From NCBI GenBank assembly GCA_026397915.1, contig JAPLTX010000049.1, positions 1-41,018 of the forward strand: 41,018 bases of DNA, given 5' to 3'. Position numbers and translations under genes: made by a program. The notes beneath the pieces are model-generated. The model was not told the origin of the DNA. It saw nothing but the letters and a program-made list of their open reading frames with translations, and did not search any database. This DNA comes from Verrucomicrobiota bacterium (GTDB lineage Bacteria; Verrucomicrobiota; Verrucomicrobiia; CAIQCK01). Numbering within the stretch: position 1 is the first letter of the stretch; each line of letters opens with the position of its first letter. Of this stretch, positions 17,124 through 25,518 are shown piece by piece.

Positions 17124-17507
17124 TTATTTCCGCGCTTGCTTCTCCGAAACCGCGCCGTGCTCCACAGAGGCTTCATCTTTCGGCGGAGCAAAGCCAACGA
17201 CAATTCTTGGTTTCTCTAGCGTCGGCTTAAAGTGCCGAATCAGGAAAGAACACTGCTCAACCGGTGCAAAAAGCATGTCACAAAACTCCCCACCCACCAC
17301 TGCTAGCATCAGCATGTGAGGACCTTCATGGAAGATGGTTGCAACACGATGAACACCAAATCCCGTGCTAACAAGCAACTCTACTTCGTAGCCCTCACGC
17401 CGACGCTTATACCTTGACTCCCAAAACTCCTGGACATGCCGAACCGTTTCCGGCGCTCTTCCAGGTTGCGCAACGAGCCAAGCTTTATAATCAAAAGATG
17501 AAGACAT
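17124..17507 (-). CDS. unknown soluble protein encoded inside the nuo operon
   Basis: A 127-residue frame between nuoI and nuoJ, 5 nt from the former and 2 nt from the latter, so clearly co-transcribed. I do not recognise it. It has no signal peptide, membrane segment or cysteine pair; it starts MSSSFDYKAW, has a basic stretch (WESRYKRRREGYE), a central beta-like part (GVHRVATIFHEGPHMLMLAVVGG) and a charged tail. Codon use differs from the flanking nuo genes: many codons end in T or A (TCT, GAT, TAT, AAA, GTT, TTT) where nuo genes use C or G. This suggests later acquisition. A longer frame to 17666 overlaps nuoI and is not favoured. Confidence 0.75.
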   Translation of the reverse strand: MSSSFDYKAWLVAQPGRAPETVRHVQEFWESRYKRRREGYEVELLVSTGFGVHRVATIFHEGPHMLMLAVVGGEFCDMLFAPVEQCSFLIRHFKPTLEKPRIVVGFAPPKDEASVEHGAVSEKQARK

Positions 17508-17512
17508 GACGC

Positions 17513-18013
17513 TTACTTCTTCTTCCACTTCTTGATCGGGTCCGGCAACGTGCCACCGAGTTCGAGAAGTTTCGCCTTGTTGAACACCATTGCCTTCCGC
17601 GAAAGGCCGCTCACCGAATACGGCCCGCGCAGGAAAATCGCCTGCTCCGGGCAAACTTCTTCGCAATAACCACAGTAGATGCAGCGCAGCATGTCAATGT
17701 CGAACTCCGCCGGCGTCTTCTCCACCTTCGCGTGCTTCGCGTCCGCCGGATACTCCATCGGCTTGATGGTGATGGCGCGCGGCGGGCAGACGAACTCGCA
17801 AAGCTGGCAGGCGACGCACTTGACGCGGCCTTCCTCGTCCTTCACCAGCACCGGCTGGCCGCGGTAGCCCGGCGGAATCACCGGCTTCTCCTCCGGATAC
17901 TGGAGCGTCACCTTCTTGCGGAAGATGTGGCTGAACGTCAGCGCCAGACCGGACAGGACCGCCGGCACGTAGAGCCGTTCCGCAAGCGTCAGTTGGGGGC
18001 GTTCGAGTTTCAT
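17513..18013 (-). CDS. nuoI: NADH-quinone oxidoreductase subunit I
   Basis: The ferredoxin-like subunit of complex I that carries clusters N6a and N6b in the connecting module, 166 residues. Two 4Fe-4S motifs are present: Cys66-x2-Cys69-x2-Cys72-x3-Cys76 and Cys111-x2-Cys114-x2-Cys117-x3-Cys121. The N-terminal segment GLALTFSHIFRKKVTLQYPEE is the usual amphipathic membrane-contact helix. The start overlaps the nuoH stop by 4 nt. The C-terminus is a Lys-rich tail. Confidence 0.96.
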   Translation of the reverse strand: MKLERPQLTLAERLYVPAVLSGLALTFSHIFRKKVTLQYPEEKPVIPPGYRGQPVLVKDEEGRVKCVACQLCEFVCPPRAITIKPMEYPADAKHAKVEKTPAEFDIDMLRCIYCGYCEEVCPEQAIFLRGPYSVSGLSRKAMVFNKAKLLELGGTLPDPIKKWKKK

Positions 18014-19071
18014 TTGCTCAACCCCACCATGATCACGCCCGCTACGATCAGCACGTTCAGCAGTGCCAGCGGCAGGAACACCTTCCAGCCGAGGCCCATC
18101 AGTTGGTCATACCGGAACCTCGGCAGCGTCCAGCGCACCCAGATGAAGAAGAACAGCAGCCCGAAGAGTTTCGCCAGGAAAATGCAGATGTGCGCGAGGC
18201 CGACGAGGATGCCGCCCGTCACCGGCACGAACGGCAGCGACCAGCCGCCGAGGAAGAGCGTCACCATCAACGCCGACGCGGCGATCATGTTCGTGTATTC
18301 CGCCATGAAGAACATGGCGAACTTCATCGAGCTGTATTCGACGTTGTAGCCGCCGGCCAGCTCCTGCTCCGCCTCCGGCATGTCGAACGGCAGCCGGTTT
18401 GTCTCAGCGAACGACGACGCCAGATAGATAAGCGCCGGCAGCCAGTTCCACGGATAGCAGATCAGCCACAGGTGGTTCGACTGCCAAGTGACAACCTCGC
18501 TGAGCTTGAGACTCTCGACCTGCATGAAAAGCGGAACCACCGACAGCCCAAGGCAGATCTCGTAGCTGATGAGCTGCGCGCTGCTGCGGATGCCGCCGAG
18601 GAACGGATACTTCGAGTTGCTCGACCAGCCGGCGAGCACGATGCCATAGACAGTGATCGAGGCGGTCGCGAAGACAAACAGGATGCCGACGTTCACATCC
18701 GCGACGATCATCGGCACGCCGAGGAGCTGACTGCCGAATGGAATCACCGCAAAGACTATCAGCGCCGGAGACATTGCCAGTATCGGCGCGAGCCAGAAGT
18801 AGAGCTTGTTCACGTGCGCCGGCACGAAATCTTCTTTGAGGAGCGATTTCATCGCATCCACGAGCGGTTGGCCTAGCGCCCATTTGCCGCCGAGCGTGAT
18901 AGCGCTGCCGTCCTTGCGAAACCAGAGCGGGATGCCGACGCGGTTCGGCCCCAGCCGGTCCTGGATGAACGCACAGACGCGCCGCTCCACCAGCACGATG
19001 TAGGCGCAGATTAACAGCACCACGCCCAGCACGCAGGCAATCTTGATCAGATGTATGAGTATCGCTTCCAT
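18010..19071 (-). CDS. nuoH: NADH-quinone oxidoreductase subunit H
   Basis: The membrane subunit that forms the quinone entry channel of complex I, 353 residues with about eight helices. Conserved parts are VLVERRVCAFIQDRLGPNRVG, ISYEICLGLSVVPL, FAETNRLPFDMPEAEQELAGGYNVEYSS with its acidic loop facing quinone, and FIWVRWTLPRFRYDQLM. The start codon lies directly after the nuoG stop and the end overlaps nuoI by 4 nt. Confidence 0.97.
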   Translation of the reverse strand: MEAILIHLIKIACVLGVVLLICAYIVLVERRVCAFIQDRLGPNRVGIPLWFRKDGSAITLGGKWALGQPLVDAMKSLLKEDFVPAHVNKLYFWLAPILAMSPALIVFAVIPFGSQLLGVPMIVADVNVGILFVFATASITVYGIVLAGWSSNSKYPFLGGIRSSAQLISYEICLGLSVVPLFMQVESLKLSEVVTWQSNHLWLICYPWNWLPALIYLASSFAETNRLPFDMPEAEQELAGGYNVEYSSMKFAMFFMAEYTNMIAASALMVTLFLGGWSLPFVPVTGGILVGLAHICIFLAKLFGLLFFFIWVRWTLPRFRYDQLMGLGWKVFLPLALLNVLIVAGVIMVGLSK

Positions 19072-20769
19072 CTAGCTCACCGAAATCTGCACGCCTTCGT
19101 CGCCGACCTTCGCGAGCGTCAGTCCCGCGAACGCCGGCACGTTACCCGCCATGTCCGCGAACAGCGCTGCGATGTCGAGATGGTTGTCCACGCCGCCCAG
19201 TTCGCGCAACAGGTCGCGGAAAATCTCCCACTCCGGCCGCGCCTCGCCGTCGAGACTGACCGCCGGCCAGACGCGCTGGACGCGGCCCTTGGCGTTCGTG
19301 AACGTGCCGCGCTTCTCGGCGAACGTCACGCCCGGCAACACGAAGTGCGCCGCCTTCGTCGTGGCAGTCTGCTTGAAATCAATCACCAGCAGCAACGACA
19401 ACTTCGCCAGCAACTCCGCGGCGATACCGTGTTTGGTCACGTCCTCCTGATGCACCACGAGCGTCTTGATCTTGCCGCTCTTGATACCGTCCGCGATGGC
19501 CGCGAGCTTCGATCCCATCGGCTCCGCCGCAACACCGAGCAACTTCGCGCCCGCGCTGTTCGGGTTGCGGTCGGCCTTGACGAGGAAACTGTCCGCCGTC
19601 CACGAGCGCGGCACACAATCCGATACGCTTCCTTTTGCCAGCTTTGCAAAGAGGTAAAGCTCCTCGTTCGTCGCTCGCGCGCTGCCGATGAACGCCACGG
19701 AGTCGCGATTCGCCAACGCCGCCCGCAGCTTCGGGCCGAGTTGCTTCAGAGCGTCGGCGTAGCTCGTAGCGCCGGCATCCTTGCCGGCGCCGCTCCCCTT
19801 CCCTGCCGCCGGCAGGGATGCCGGCGCTACGATGGCCTTCGTCAACCGGTTGGGATCGTTGATGAACTTGTAGTTGAGCCGGCCGGCGTCGCACATCCAG
19901 CACTCGTTGACGGCGTCGTTGCTGCGCGGCGTCTGGCGATAGACGACGTTCTCGCGCGACCAGATGACCGTGTTGCAGCCGGTGGCGCAGCTCGTGCAGA
20001 TGCTCTTGCTCTCCTTCAAAAACCACGTGCGCATCTTGAAGCGAAAATCCTTGTCCGTCAGCGCGCCGACCGGGCAGAGGTCCACCGTATTGAGCGAGTA
20101 GTTGCTGTCCAGTTTCTTGCCGGGCCAGCAGGTCAGCGTCGAATGGCTGCCGCGCTCGACGATGCCGAGGCAGTCGTCCTTGGCGATGTCGCGCATGAAG
20201 CGGATGCAGCGGCTGCACAACACGCAACGCTCGTCGTCGAGCATCACGCGCGGACCGAGGTCCACCTTCTTCGGCTTGTGGACTTTCTCCTCGCGGAAGC
20301 GCGACGCGCCCGCGCCAAACTCGACGGAATACTCCTGTAGCTTGCACTCGCCCGCCTGATCGCAGATCGGGCAGTCGAGCGGATGGTTAATCAACAGGAA
20401 CTCCAGCACGGCGTTCTGCGCCTGCGTCACCGCCGCCGAGTTGGTGACCACCACCATGCCTTCCTTCACCGGCGTGTTGCAGCCGATGACCAGCCGCGGC
20501 TGCATGACGATCTTCTGCTTGCCGTTCGCCTCCAGCACCGGCTGGCGGTCGGGCGTGAACATCGCTTCGCCGATCTCGACCATGCACATGCGGCAGTTGC
20601 CGGCGACGGCGAGCTTCGGGTGATAGCAGTAATGCGGGATAAACACGCCGACGTAGCGCGCGGCCTCGATCACGTTGATGCCTTTCGGCACACGGATCGC
20701 GGTGCCATTGATGGTGACATTCACCATCTCAGGCGTCGGCGCTGCGGTTGTCGGTGTCTCGGCCATCAT
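19072..20769 (-). CDS. nuoG: NADH-quinone oxidoreductase subunit G, short form with repeat-encoded insert
   Basis: The large Fe-S subunit of the NADH arm, 565 residues against roughly 700-900 in classical forms. The 2Fe-2S ligands are Cys48, 59, 62 and 97; the His-ligated 4Fe-4S site is His129, Cys133, 136 and 142; the next cluster is Cys182, 185, 188 and 232; a fourth set is Cys258, 261, 265 and 293. The C-terminal molybdopterin-oxidoreductase-like domain is much reduced. Residues 313-335 (APASLPAAGKG...AGAT) are encoded by a palindromic repeat at 19765-19831 and lie after the cluster region. The ATG at 20769 overlaps the nuoF stop by 4 nt. Confidence 0.95.
   Translation of the reverse strand: MMAETPTTAAPTPEMVNVTINGTAIRVPKGINVIEAARYVGVFIPHYCYHPKLAVAGNCRMCMVEIGEAMFTPDRQPVLEANGKQKIVMQPRLVIGCNTPVKEGMVVVTNSAAVTQAQNAVLEFLLINHPLDCPICDQAGECKLQEYSVEFGAGASRFREEKVHKPKKVDLGPRVMLDDERCVLCSRCIRFMRDIAKDDCLGIVERGSHSTLTCWPGKKLDSNYSLNTVDLCPVGALTDKDFRFKMRTWFLKESKSICTSCATGCNTVIWSRENVVYRQTPRSNDAVNECWMCDAGRLNYKFINDPNRLTKAIVAPASLPAAGKGSGAGKDAGATSYADALKQLGPKLRAALANRDSVAFIGSARATNEELYLFAKLAKGSVSDCVPRSWTADSFLVKADRNPNSAGAKLLGVAAEPMGSKLAAIADGIKSGKIKTLVVHQEDVTKHGIAAELLAKLSLLLVIDFKQTATTKAAHFVLPGVTFAEKRGTFTNAKGRVQRVWPAVSLDGEARPEWEIFRDLLRELGGVDNHLDIAALFADMAGNVPAFAGLTLAKVGDEGVQISVS
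19765..19831. repeat. palindromic repeat inserted in frame in nuoG
   Basis: A 67-bp element with ~25-bp arms differing at one position: CGTAGCGCCGGCATCC plus (T/C)TGCCGGCG on each side of a ~17-nt spacer. It is read in frame as about 22 Ala/Gly/Lys-rich residues of NuoG. The sequence type GTAGCGCCGGCATCC...GCCGGC is, as I recall, a common intergenic palindrome in related genomes. Confidence 0.85.
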
Positions 20770-22073
20770 TTCTCCAGCTTCGCAAAATCGTCGCGAAACT
20801 TCTCAATGAAGCTCTGCACCGGCCACGAACACGCCTCGCCAAACGGGCAAATGGTGCGGCCGGGGATGTTGTCGGCGATGGACTTCAGGTAATCGGTGTC
20901 GCCCTTCATGGCGCGGCCGTGGGTCATGCGGTGGAGCGCCTTGGCCATCCAGAGCGAGCCTTCGCGGCACGGCGTGCATTGGCCGCAGCTCTCGTGCGCG
21001 TAGAACTCCGCGATGTTCGCCAGAGCCTTTGGAAGGTCGGCGGTTTCGTCCAGCACAATGACGCCGCCTGAGCCGGCCATCGAGCCGATCATCGCCACGG
21101 AGTCGAAATCCACCGGCACGTCCTGCCAGCTCCAGTCATACTCGGTGCCGTCGCGCTTCTTGCCCTTGAACCGCTCATCGCAACGCATCACCTTCGCACT
21201 GCTGCCGCCGGGGATGATCGCCTTCGCCTTGCGCCCGCCACTGACGCCGCCGCACAGGCCGTTGATCAACTCTCCGAGCGTGATCTTGCCCAGTTCGACC
21301 TCGTAATAGCCGGGCTTGTTCACGTGGCCGCTGACGCACATCATCCGTGTGCCGGTATTGTTCGGCGTGCCGATGTGCGAGAACTCCGCGCCGCCCATCC
21401 CGACGATGAGCGGGATGTTGCAGAGCGTCTCGACGTTGTTGACGATGGTCGGGCACATCCAGAGGCCGAGCACGGCCGGGAAATACGGCGGCTTGAACCG
21501 CGGATAGGCGCGCTTGCCTTCGAGCGACTCGATAAGGCCGGTCTCCTCACCGCAGATGTAAGCGCCCGCGCCACGATGCACGAATATCTCCAACGAGTAG
21601 CCGGAGCCGAGAATGTTCGCGCCAACGAAGTTCTTCGCCCGCGCCTCCTCAATGGCGGTCACCAAAATCTTGTAGCCCTCGGCAAACTCGCCACGGATGT
21701 AGATGTAGGCAGTCTTGACGCCGTTCGCGAAGGACGCGCAGACGATGCCCTCGATGAGCGCGTGCGGATCCTTGTAGATGATCTGCTTGTCCTTGAACGT
21801 GCCCGGCTCGGACTCATCAGCGTTACAGATGAGATAGATCGGCTTGCCGCTCTTGCGGTCCACGAGCGACCACTTCAGCCCGCAGCCGAAGCCCGCGCCG
21901 CCGCGCCCACGCAAGCCAGCCTTGCTCACCTCGGCGCGGATGGCCTCCGGCGTCATCGCCAGCGCCTTCCGCAACGCCCCATAGCCGCCCGCCGCCAGAT
22001 AGCTCTCCAGCCGGTTGCTGTAACCGGGCTGGTCCATCCGGGCGGTGATGAGTTTGCGTTCGACAGCGGCCAT
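20766..22073 (-). CDS. nuoF: NADH-quinone oxidoreductase subunit F
   Basis: The FMN- and NADH-binding subunit of complex I, 435 residues, where NADH is oxidised. The FMN/NADH glycine-rich motifs are GLRGRGGAGF (53-62) and CNADESEPGTFKD (83-95); the N3 4Fe-4S ligands are Cys363, 366 and 369 in ESCGQCTPCREG, plus Cys409. The start at 22073 (MAAVERKL) lies 2 nt after the nuoE stop; the open frame upstream overlaps nuoE and is discarded. Confidence 0.96.
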   Translation of the reverse strand: MAAVERKLITARMDQPGYSNRLESYLAAGGYGALRKALAMTPEAIRAEVSKAGLRGRGGAGFGCGLKWSLVDRKSGKPIYLICNADESEPGTFKDKQIIYKDPHALIEGIVCASFANGVKTAYIYIRGEFAEGYKILVTAIEEARAKNFVGANILGSGYSLEIFVHRGAGAYICGEETGLIESLEGKRAYPRFKPPYFPAVLGLWMCPTIVNNVETLCNIPLIVGMGGAEFSHIGTPNNTGTRMMCVSGHVNKPGYYEVELGKITLGELINGLCGGVSGGRKAKAIIPGGSSAKVMRCDERFKGKKRDGTEYDWSWQDVPVDFDSVAMIGSMAGSGGVIVLDETADLPKALANIAEFYAHESCGQCTPCREGSLWMAKALHRMTHGRAMKGDTDYLKSIADNIPGRTICPFGEACSWPVQSFIEKFRDDFAKLEK

Positions 22074-22075
22074 GA

Positions 22076-22555
22076 TTATTTCAGGTTCGCGAGCAATTGC
22101 TCGGCCTTCTCCTTCGTCACCTTCTCGTGGAAATCGTCGTTGATCATCAGGCACGGCCCGGTGCCGCACGCGGCGAGGCACTCGACCCAACTGATGGTGA
22201 ACTTCCCGTCCGGCGTCGTCTGGTCCATGCCGGTGCCGACGGTCTTCTGCAGCGTCTCGGAGAGTTTGTGGCTCCCGGCGAGTTCGCACGACAGCGTCCG
22301 GCAAATCTTGATGTGATACTTGCCGACCCGCTTGCGGCGGAACATCGGGTAGAACGTCACGCACTCATAGACGTGAATCGGCTGGCAGCCCAGCTTCGCC
22401 GCGACCCACTCGACCATCGCATCCGAGACGCAGCCGCACTGTTCCTGCACGGCGTGAAGAACCATGAGCACCGCGCTCCGCTTCTGTTCCGGCGGATAGT
22501 GCGCCAACAACGCGTTCACTTCGGCGTCAAGATGGGGAGGAACTTGCGCGCTCAT
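22076..22555 (-). CDS. nuoE: NADH-quinone oxidoreductase subunit E
   Basis: A thioredoxin-like 2Fe-2S (N1a) subunit, 159 residues, the usual length. The cluster ligands are Cys85 and Cys90 (C-R-T-L-S-C) and Cys126 and Cys130 (C-L-A-A-C-G). The N-terminal helical part contains the typical Y-P-P-E-Q-K-R-S-A-V-L-M-V-L-H segment. The ATG at 22555 overlaps the nuoD stop by 4 nt. Confidence 0.96.
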   Translation of the reverse strand: MSAQVPPHLDAEVNALLAHYPPEQKRSAVLMVLHAVQEQCGCVSDAMVEWVAAKLGCQPIHVYECVTFYPMFRRKRVGKYHIKICRTLSCELAGSHKLSETLQKTVGTGMDQTTPDGKFTISWVECLAACGTGPCLMINDDFHEKVTKEKAEQLLANLK

Positions 22556-24258
22556 CGATCGCACTCTCCCATCACGAAATCCAGCGAGCCGAGGATCGCC
22601 GCGATATCGCCGATCATGTGGCCCTTCAACAAATACGGCAGCGCGCTCAGGTTGCAGAACGATGGCGAGCGAATCTTCATCCGCCACGGCACACCGCCGC
22701 CCTTGCTGACGATGTAGAAGCCGAGTTCGCCTTTCGGGTTCTCCGCGCTGAAATACACTTCGCCCGCCGGCACGTCGGGGCCTTCCGTGACGATCATGAA
22801 ATGATGGATGAGCTGCTCCATCTTCGTGAGCACCTCTTGCTTCGGCGGCAACACGCTCTTCAGGTCCGGCGCGTTCACCGGCCCGCCCGGCAGCTTGTCG
22901 CATGCCTGTTTCAGGATGCGGACCGACTGGCGCATCTCCTCCATCCGCACCAGATAGCGGTCGTAACAATCGCCCTTCGTCCCAACCGGCACGTCGAACT
23001 CGAAATCCTTGTAGCAGAGATACGGATGGTTCTTGCGCAGGTCGAACTCCACACCGCTGCCGCGCAGGTTCGGACCGGTGACACCGAAATCAATCGCCAC
23101 GTCCTTCGGCAGCACGCCGACGCCCTGGTTGCGGTCCATGAAGATGCGGTTGCGCGTCAGGAGCCGGTCCACCTCGTCAATCATCTTCGGGAAATCGCCT
23201 AGGAACTTCTTCAGTTCGGCGATCCACCCGTTGGGCAGGTCGCGCGCCACGCCGCCGACGCGGGTGTAACTGTTCGTGAGCCGCGCGCCGGTGAGCTTCT
23301 CCATCAGCGTCATCAGCCGCTCGCGCTCGGTGAACGTGTAGAGGAACACCGTCATCGCGGCAAGGTCGAGCGCCATCGCACCGAGGCCGACGAGATGCGA
23401 CGCGATACGCGCCATCTCGCAGCAGATGACACGGATATACTGGCAGCGCGGCGGCACCTGGAGACGCATCAGCTTCTCCACGGCCAGCACATAGGCGACG
23501 TTGTTCGCCAGCGGCGCGAGATAATCCAGACGGTCCGTGTAAGGCACGAACTGGTTGTAGGTGAGGTTCTCGGCGATCTTCTCGTCGCCACGATGCAGGA
23601 AGCCCACGTCGGGCCGCGCGTTCACCACCACCTCGCCGTCCAACTCCAGCACAATCCGCAGCACGCCGTGCGTGCATGGGTGCGACGGCCCCATGTTCAA
23701 AATCATCCGCTCGCCCACGACATCTTCCGTGCCCTTCGGCTCCGCTGGCCACGGTGGTGGTGGCGGAACTGGCGCTGGCTCCTCTACTGCCGGCGTGGCT
23801 GTCTCCGGCGCTTTCGCTGGAGCAACTGCTGCAACCGGTTTCGCTGCGGCCTGTGGAGCCGCTGGTCTTGCAGCGGCGACTGGCGTTGGTTTCAGAACGG
23901 TTGTTGCTGCAGGCTTTGGCGGCGCTGCCGCAGGCGTTACTCCCGGTTTCGCTGGTGGCAGTGGAACAGCGGTTGGCGTGGCCGACGGTTTCGCAACGAC
24001 CGAGGCGGACACTTTGGGGGCAGGCGTTGCAGGCGCCTTCGCAGGAACAGCGGCGACCTTCGCCACGGATGGCTGCGACGGCACCGTCTTCGCGACAACC
24101 TTCGGCGCAGAAGAAGACGGCGGAGCAGCGGGCGCGGGCGCGACAGCTGGTTTGGCCGCCGTGTCCTTCGCTGGCTCCTGTCCTTTGCCAACCACTTTAG
24201 GTTTGTTCGGTTCCACTGCGCTTAAAAAACTGTCACTACGGTTTCTTCGCGTTGTCAC
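22552..24258 (-). CDS. nuoD: NADH-quinone oxidoreductase subunit D with long Ala/Pro-rich N-terminal extension
   Basis: The 49-kDa-type subunit that forms the quinone site with NuoB. The catalytic core, starting near residue 183 (GERMILNMGPSHPCTHG) and running to the C-terminus, is complete, including YTDRLDYLAP and the C-terminal FVMGECDR. Before it lies a ~180-residue low-complexity extension rich in Ala, Pro, Lys and Val (repeated AKP/APA/PAAP units) absent from classical NuoD. The frame begins with GTG at 24258, overlapping nuoC by 23 nt; a GTG at 24213 is an alternative start. Either start keeps most of the extension. Confidence 0.93.
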   Translation of the reverse strand: MTTRRNRSDSFLSAVEPNKPKVVGKGQEPAKDTAAKPAVAPAPAAPPSSSAPKVVAKTVPSQPSVAKVAAVPAKAPATPAPKVSASVVAKPSATPTAVPLPPAKPGVTPAAAPPKPAATTVLKPTPVAAARPAAPQAAAKPVAAVAPAKAPETATPAVEEPAPVPPPPPWPAEPKGTEDVVGERMILNMGPSHPCTHGVLRIVLELDGEVVVNARPDVGFLHRGDEKIAENLTYNQFVPYTDRLDYLAPLANNVAYVLAVEKLMRLQVPPRCQYIRVICCEMARIASHLVGLGAMALDLAAMTVFLYTFTERERLMTLMEKLTGARLTNSYTRVGGVARDLPNGWIAELKKFLGDFPKMIDEVDRLLTRNRIFMDRNQGVGVLPKDVAIDFGVTGPNLRGSGVEFDLRKNHPYLCYKDFEFDVPVGTKGDCYDRYLVRMEEMRQSVRILKQACDKLPGGPVNAPDLKSVLPPKQEVLTKMEQLIHHFMIVTEGPDVPAGEVYFSAENPKGELGFYIVSKGGGVPWRMKIRSPSFCNLSALPYLLKGHMIGDIAAILGSLDFVMGECDR

Positions 24259-24868
24259 GCACGTCCGCTGGCAACGCGTTCTCTCGGATGCGCGGCTCGC
24301 GCTCGCCCGCGTGCTCCGCCGGCACGGTCACGAACGGCCCGCCTTGCAGCGGCGCGGCCTCTGTAAACGCCACCTCTGGCACGTTGCTCGGCTTGCCTTC
24401 GAGCGGGAAATCTTTTCGCATCGGATGGAACGGATAACCTTCCCACATCAGAATGCGACGCAGGTCGGGGTGTCCCGTAAACCGGATGCCGAACATGTCG
24501 TAGCACTCGCGCTCGTGCCATTCCGCGCCACGCCAGACCTTCGCCACGCTCGGCAACGTCGCGTCCTCCTCCGGCACGGCAACCTTCAGCCGCAGCAGCG
24601 CGCCGGTCTTGTGCGAGTAAAGCAGGTAGTCCACCCGGAAACGCGGGTCGGTGTCGTAGTTGTCCACGCCGCTGATGTCCACAAGAAAGTCAAACGCCAG
24701 CACCGACTCCTGTTTCAGAAGCTCGCACGCTTCCGCGATCACCTCGCGCGCCAGCGTCACGCTCAATTCGTCACGGCCAGTGACCTTGTCCGAAAACGCC
24801 ACCGGCGCTCGGACTTTGTCGCCGAAGCGTTTCGTGAGGGCGTTGACGGCTGCGAGTGCGATGGCCAT
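24236..24868 (-). CDS. nuoC: NADH-quinone oxidoreductase subunit C
   Basis: The 30-kDa-type subunit of the connecting module, 210 residues. Signatures are VDISGVDNYDTDPRFRVDYLLYS, the WRGAEWHERECYDMFGIRFTGHPDLRRIL block that defines the family, and GYPFHPMRKDFPLEG. The C-terminal ~40 residues after this block are an extra charged tail. It starts 9 nt after the nuoB stop. Confidence 0.95.
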   Translation of the reverse strand: MAIALAAVNALTKRFGDKVRAPVAFSDKVTGRDELSVTLAREVIAEACELLKQESVLAFDFLVDISGVDNYDTDPRFRVDYLLYSHKTGALLRLKVAVPEEDATLPSVAKVWRGAEWHERECYDMFGIRFTGHPDLRRILMWEGYPFHPMRKDFPLEGKPSNVPEVAFTEAAPLQGGPFVTVPAEHAGEREPRIRENALPADVRDNAKKP

Positions 24869-24877
24869 TGAAGTAAA

Positions 24878-25405
24878 TCAGGTCGCGCTGGCGGCGGCCA
24901 CCTTCTTTAGATTCTTCAGCCCCGGCTCGCGCGAGATCTTCTCCTGGAGCTTGATGAGCGCGTCGAGCAATGCCTCGGGCCGCGGCGGGCAGCCGCTGAC
25001 ATACACATCCACCGGCAAGATCTTGTCCACCCCTTGCAACACGGCGTAGCTGCGATACATCCCGCCCGTGGACGCGCACGCGCCCATCGCGATACACCAT
25101 TTCGGGTCGGGCATCTGGTCCCAGATGCGCTTCACCGACAACGCCATCTTGTAGGTCACCGTGCCGGCGACGATCATCAAGTCGCTCTGCCGCGGCGAAA
25201 ACCGCATCACCTCCGCGCCGAACCGGGAAATGTCGAACCGCGACGCCGCCGTGGACATCAGTTCGATCGCGCAACACGCCAACCCCATCGGCATCGGCCA
25301 GAGAGAATTCTTCCGCACCCAGTCCACCGCGGCATCCAGCCGCGTGATGATGGGTTCGTCCTCCAACCTGCCCGCGTAGCCTATGGTTGTCGTCGAATCA
25401 GCCAT
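24878..25405 (-). CDS. nuoB: NADH-quinone oxidoreductase subunit B
   Basis: The subunit carrying terminal cluster N2 of complex I, 175 residues. The ligands are the tandem Cys44-Cys45 (MGLACCAIE), Cys110 (GACASTGG) and Cys139 (GCPPRPE). The start at 25405 has AAAGGCGG upstream as a fair Shine-Dalgarno. It is the first gene of the operon here; nuoA, which normally precedes it, is absent from the 113 nt between it and the HAD gene. Confidence 0.96.
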   Translation of the reverse strand: MADSTTTIGYAGRLEDEPIITRLDAAVDWVRKNSLWPMPMGLACCAIELMSTAASRFDISRFGAEVMRFSPRQSDLMIVAGTVTYKMALSVKRIWDQMPDPKWCIAMGACASTGGMYRSYAVLQGVDKILPVDVYVSGCPPRPEALLDALIKLQEKISREPGLKNLKKVAAASAT

Positions 25406-25435
25406 GAACCGCCTTTGGGCGAAAAAACCGCCGAA

Positions 25436-25465
25436 ACCGTAGGGGAGATTGACCTGCCTTTGCAA
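25436..25465 (-). promoter_or_regulatory. possible sigma-70-type promoter of the nuo operon
   Basis: On the reverse strand TTGCAA (25465-25460) is followed after 18 nt by TACGGT (25441-25436), about 30 nt before the nuoB ATG. The -10 match is weak; offered because the operon needs a start in this short gap unless it is read through from the HAD gene. Confidence 0.3.
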
Positions 25466-25518
25466 GTGAAAGTTGTGTTTCGGCCCGACGCACCGCCCTT
25501 GCAGCCGCTGAAACCCAT

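Noticed and set aside
16328..17203. Longer NuoK of 291 codons
   Set aside because: The extension is nuoJ read in another frame; the 102-residue product matches the family.
20766..22364. Longer NuoF starting at 22364
   Set aside because: The extra N-terminus is an out-of-frame reading of nuoE; MAAVERKL at 22073 fits the family.
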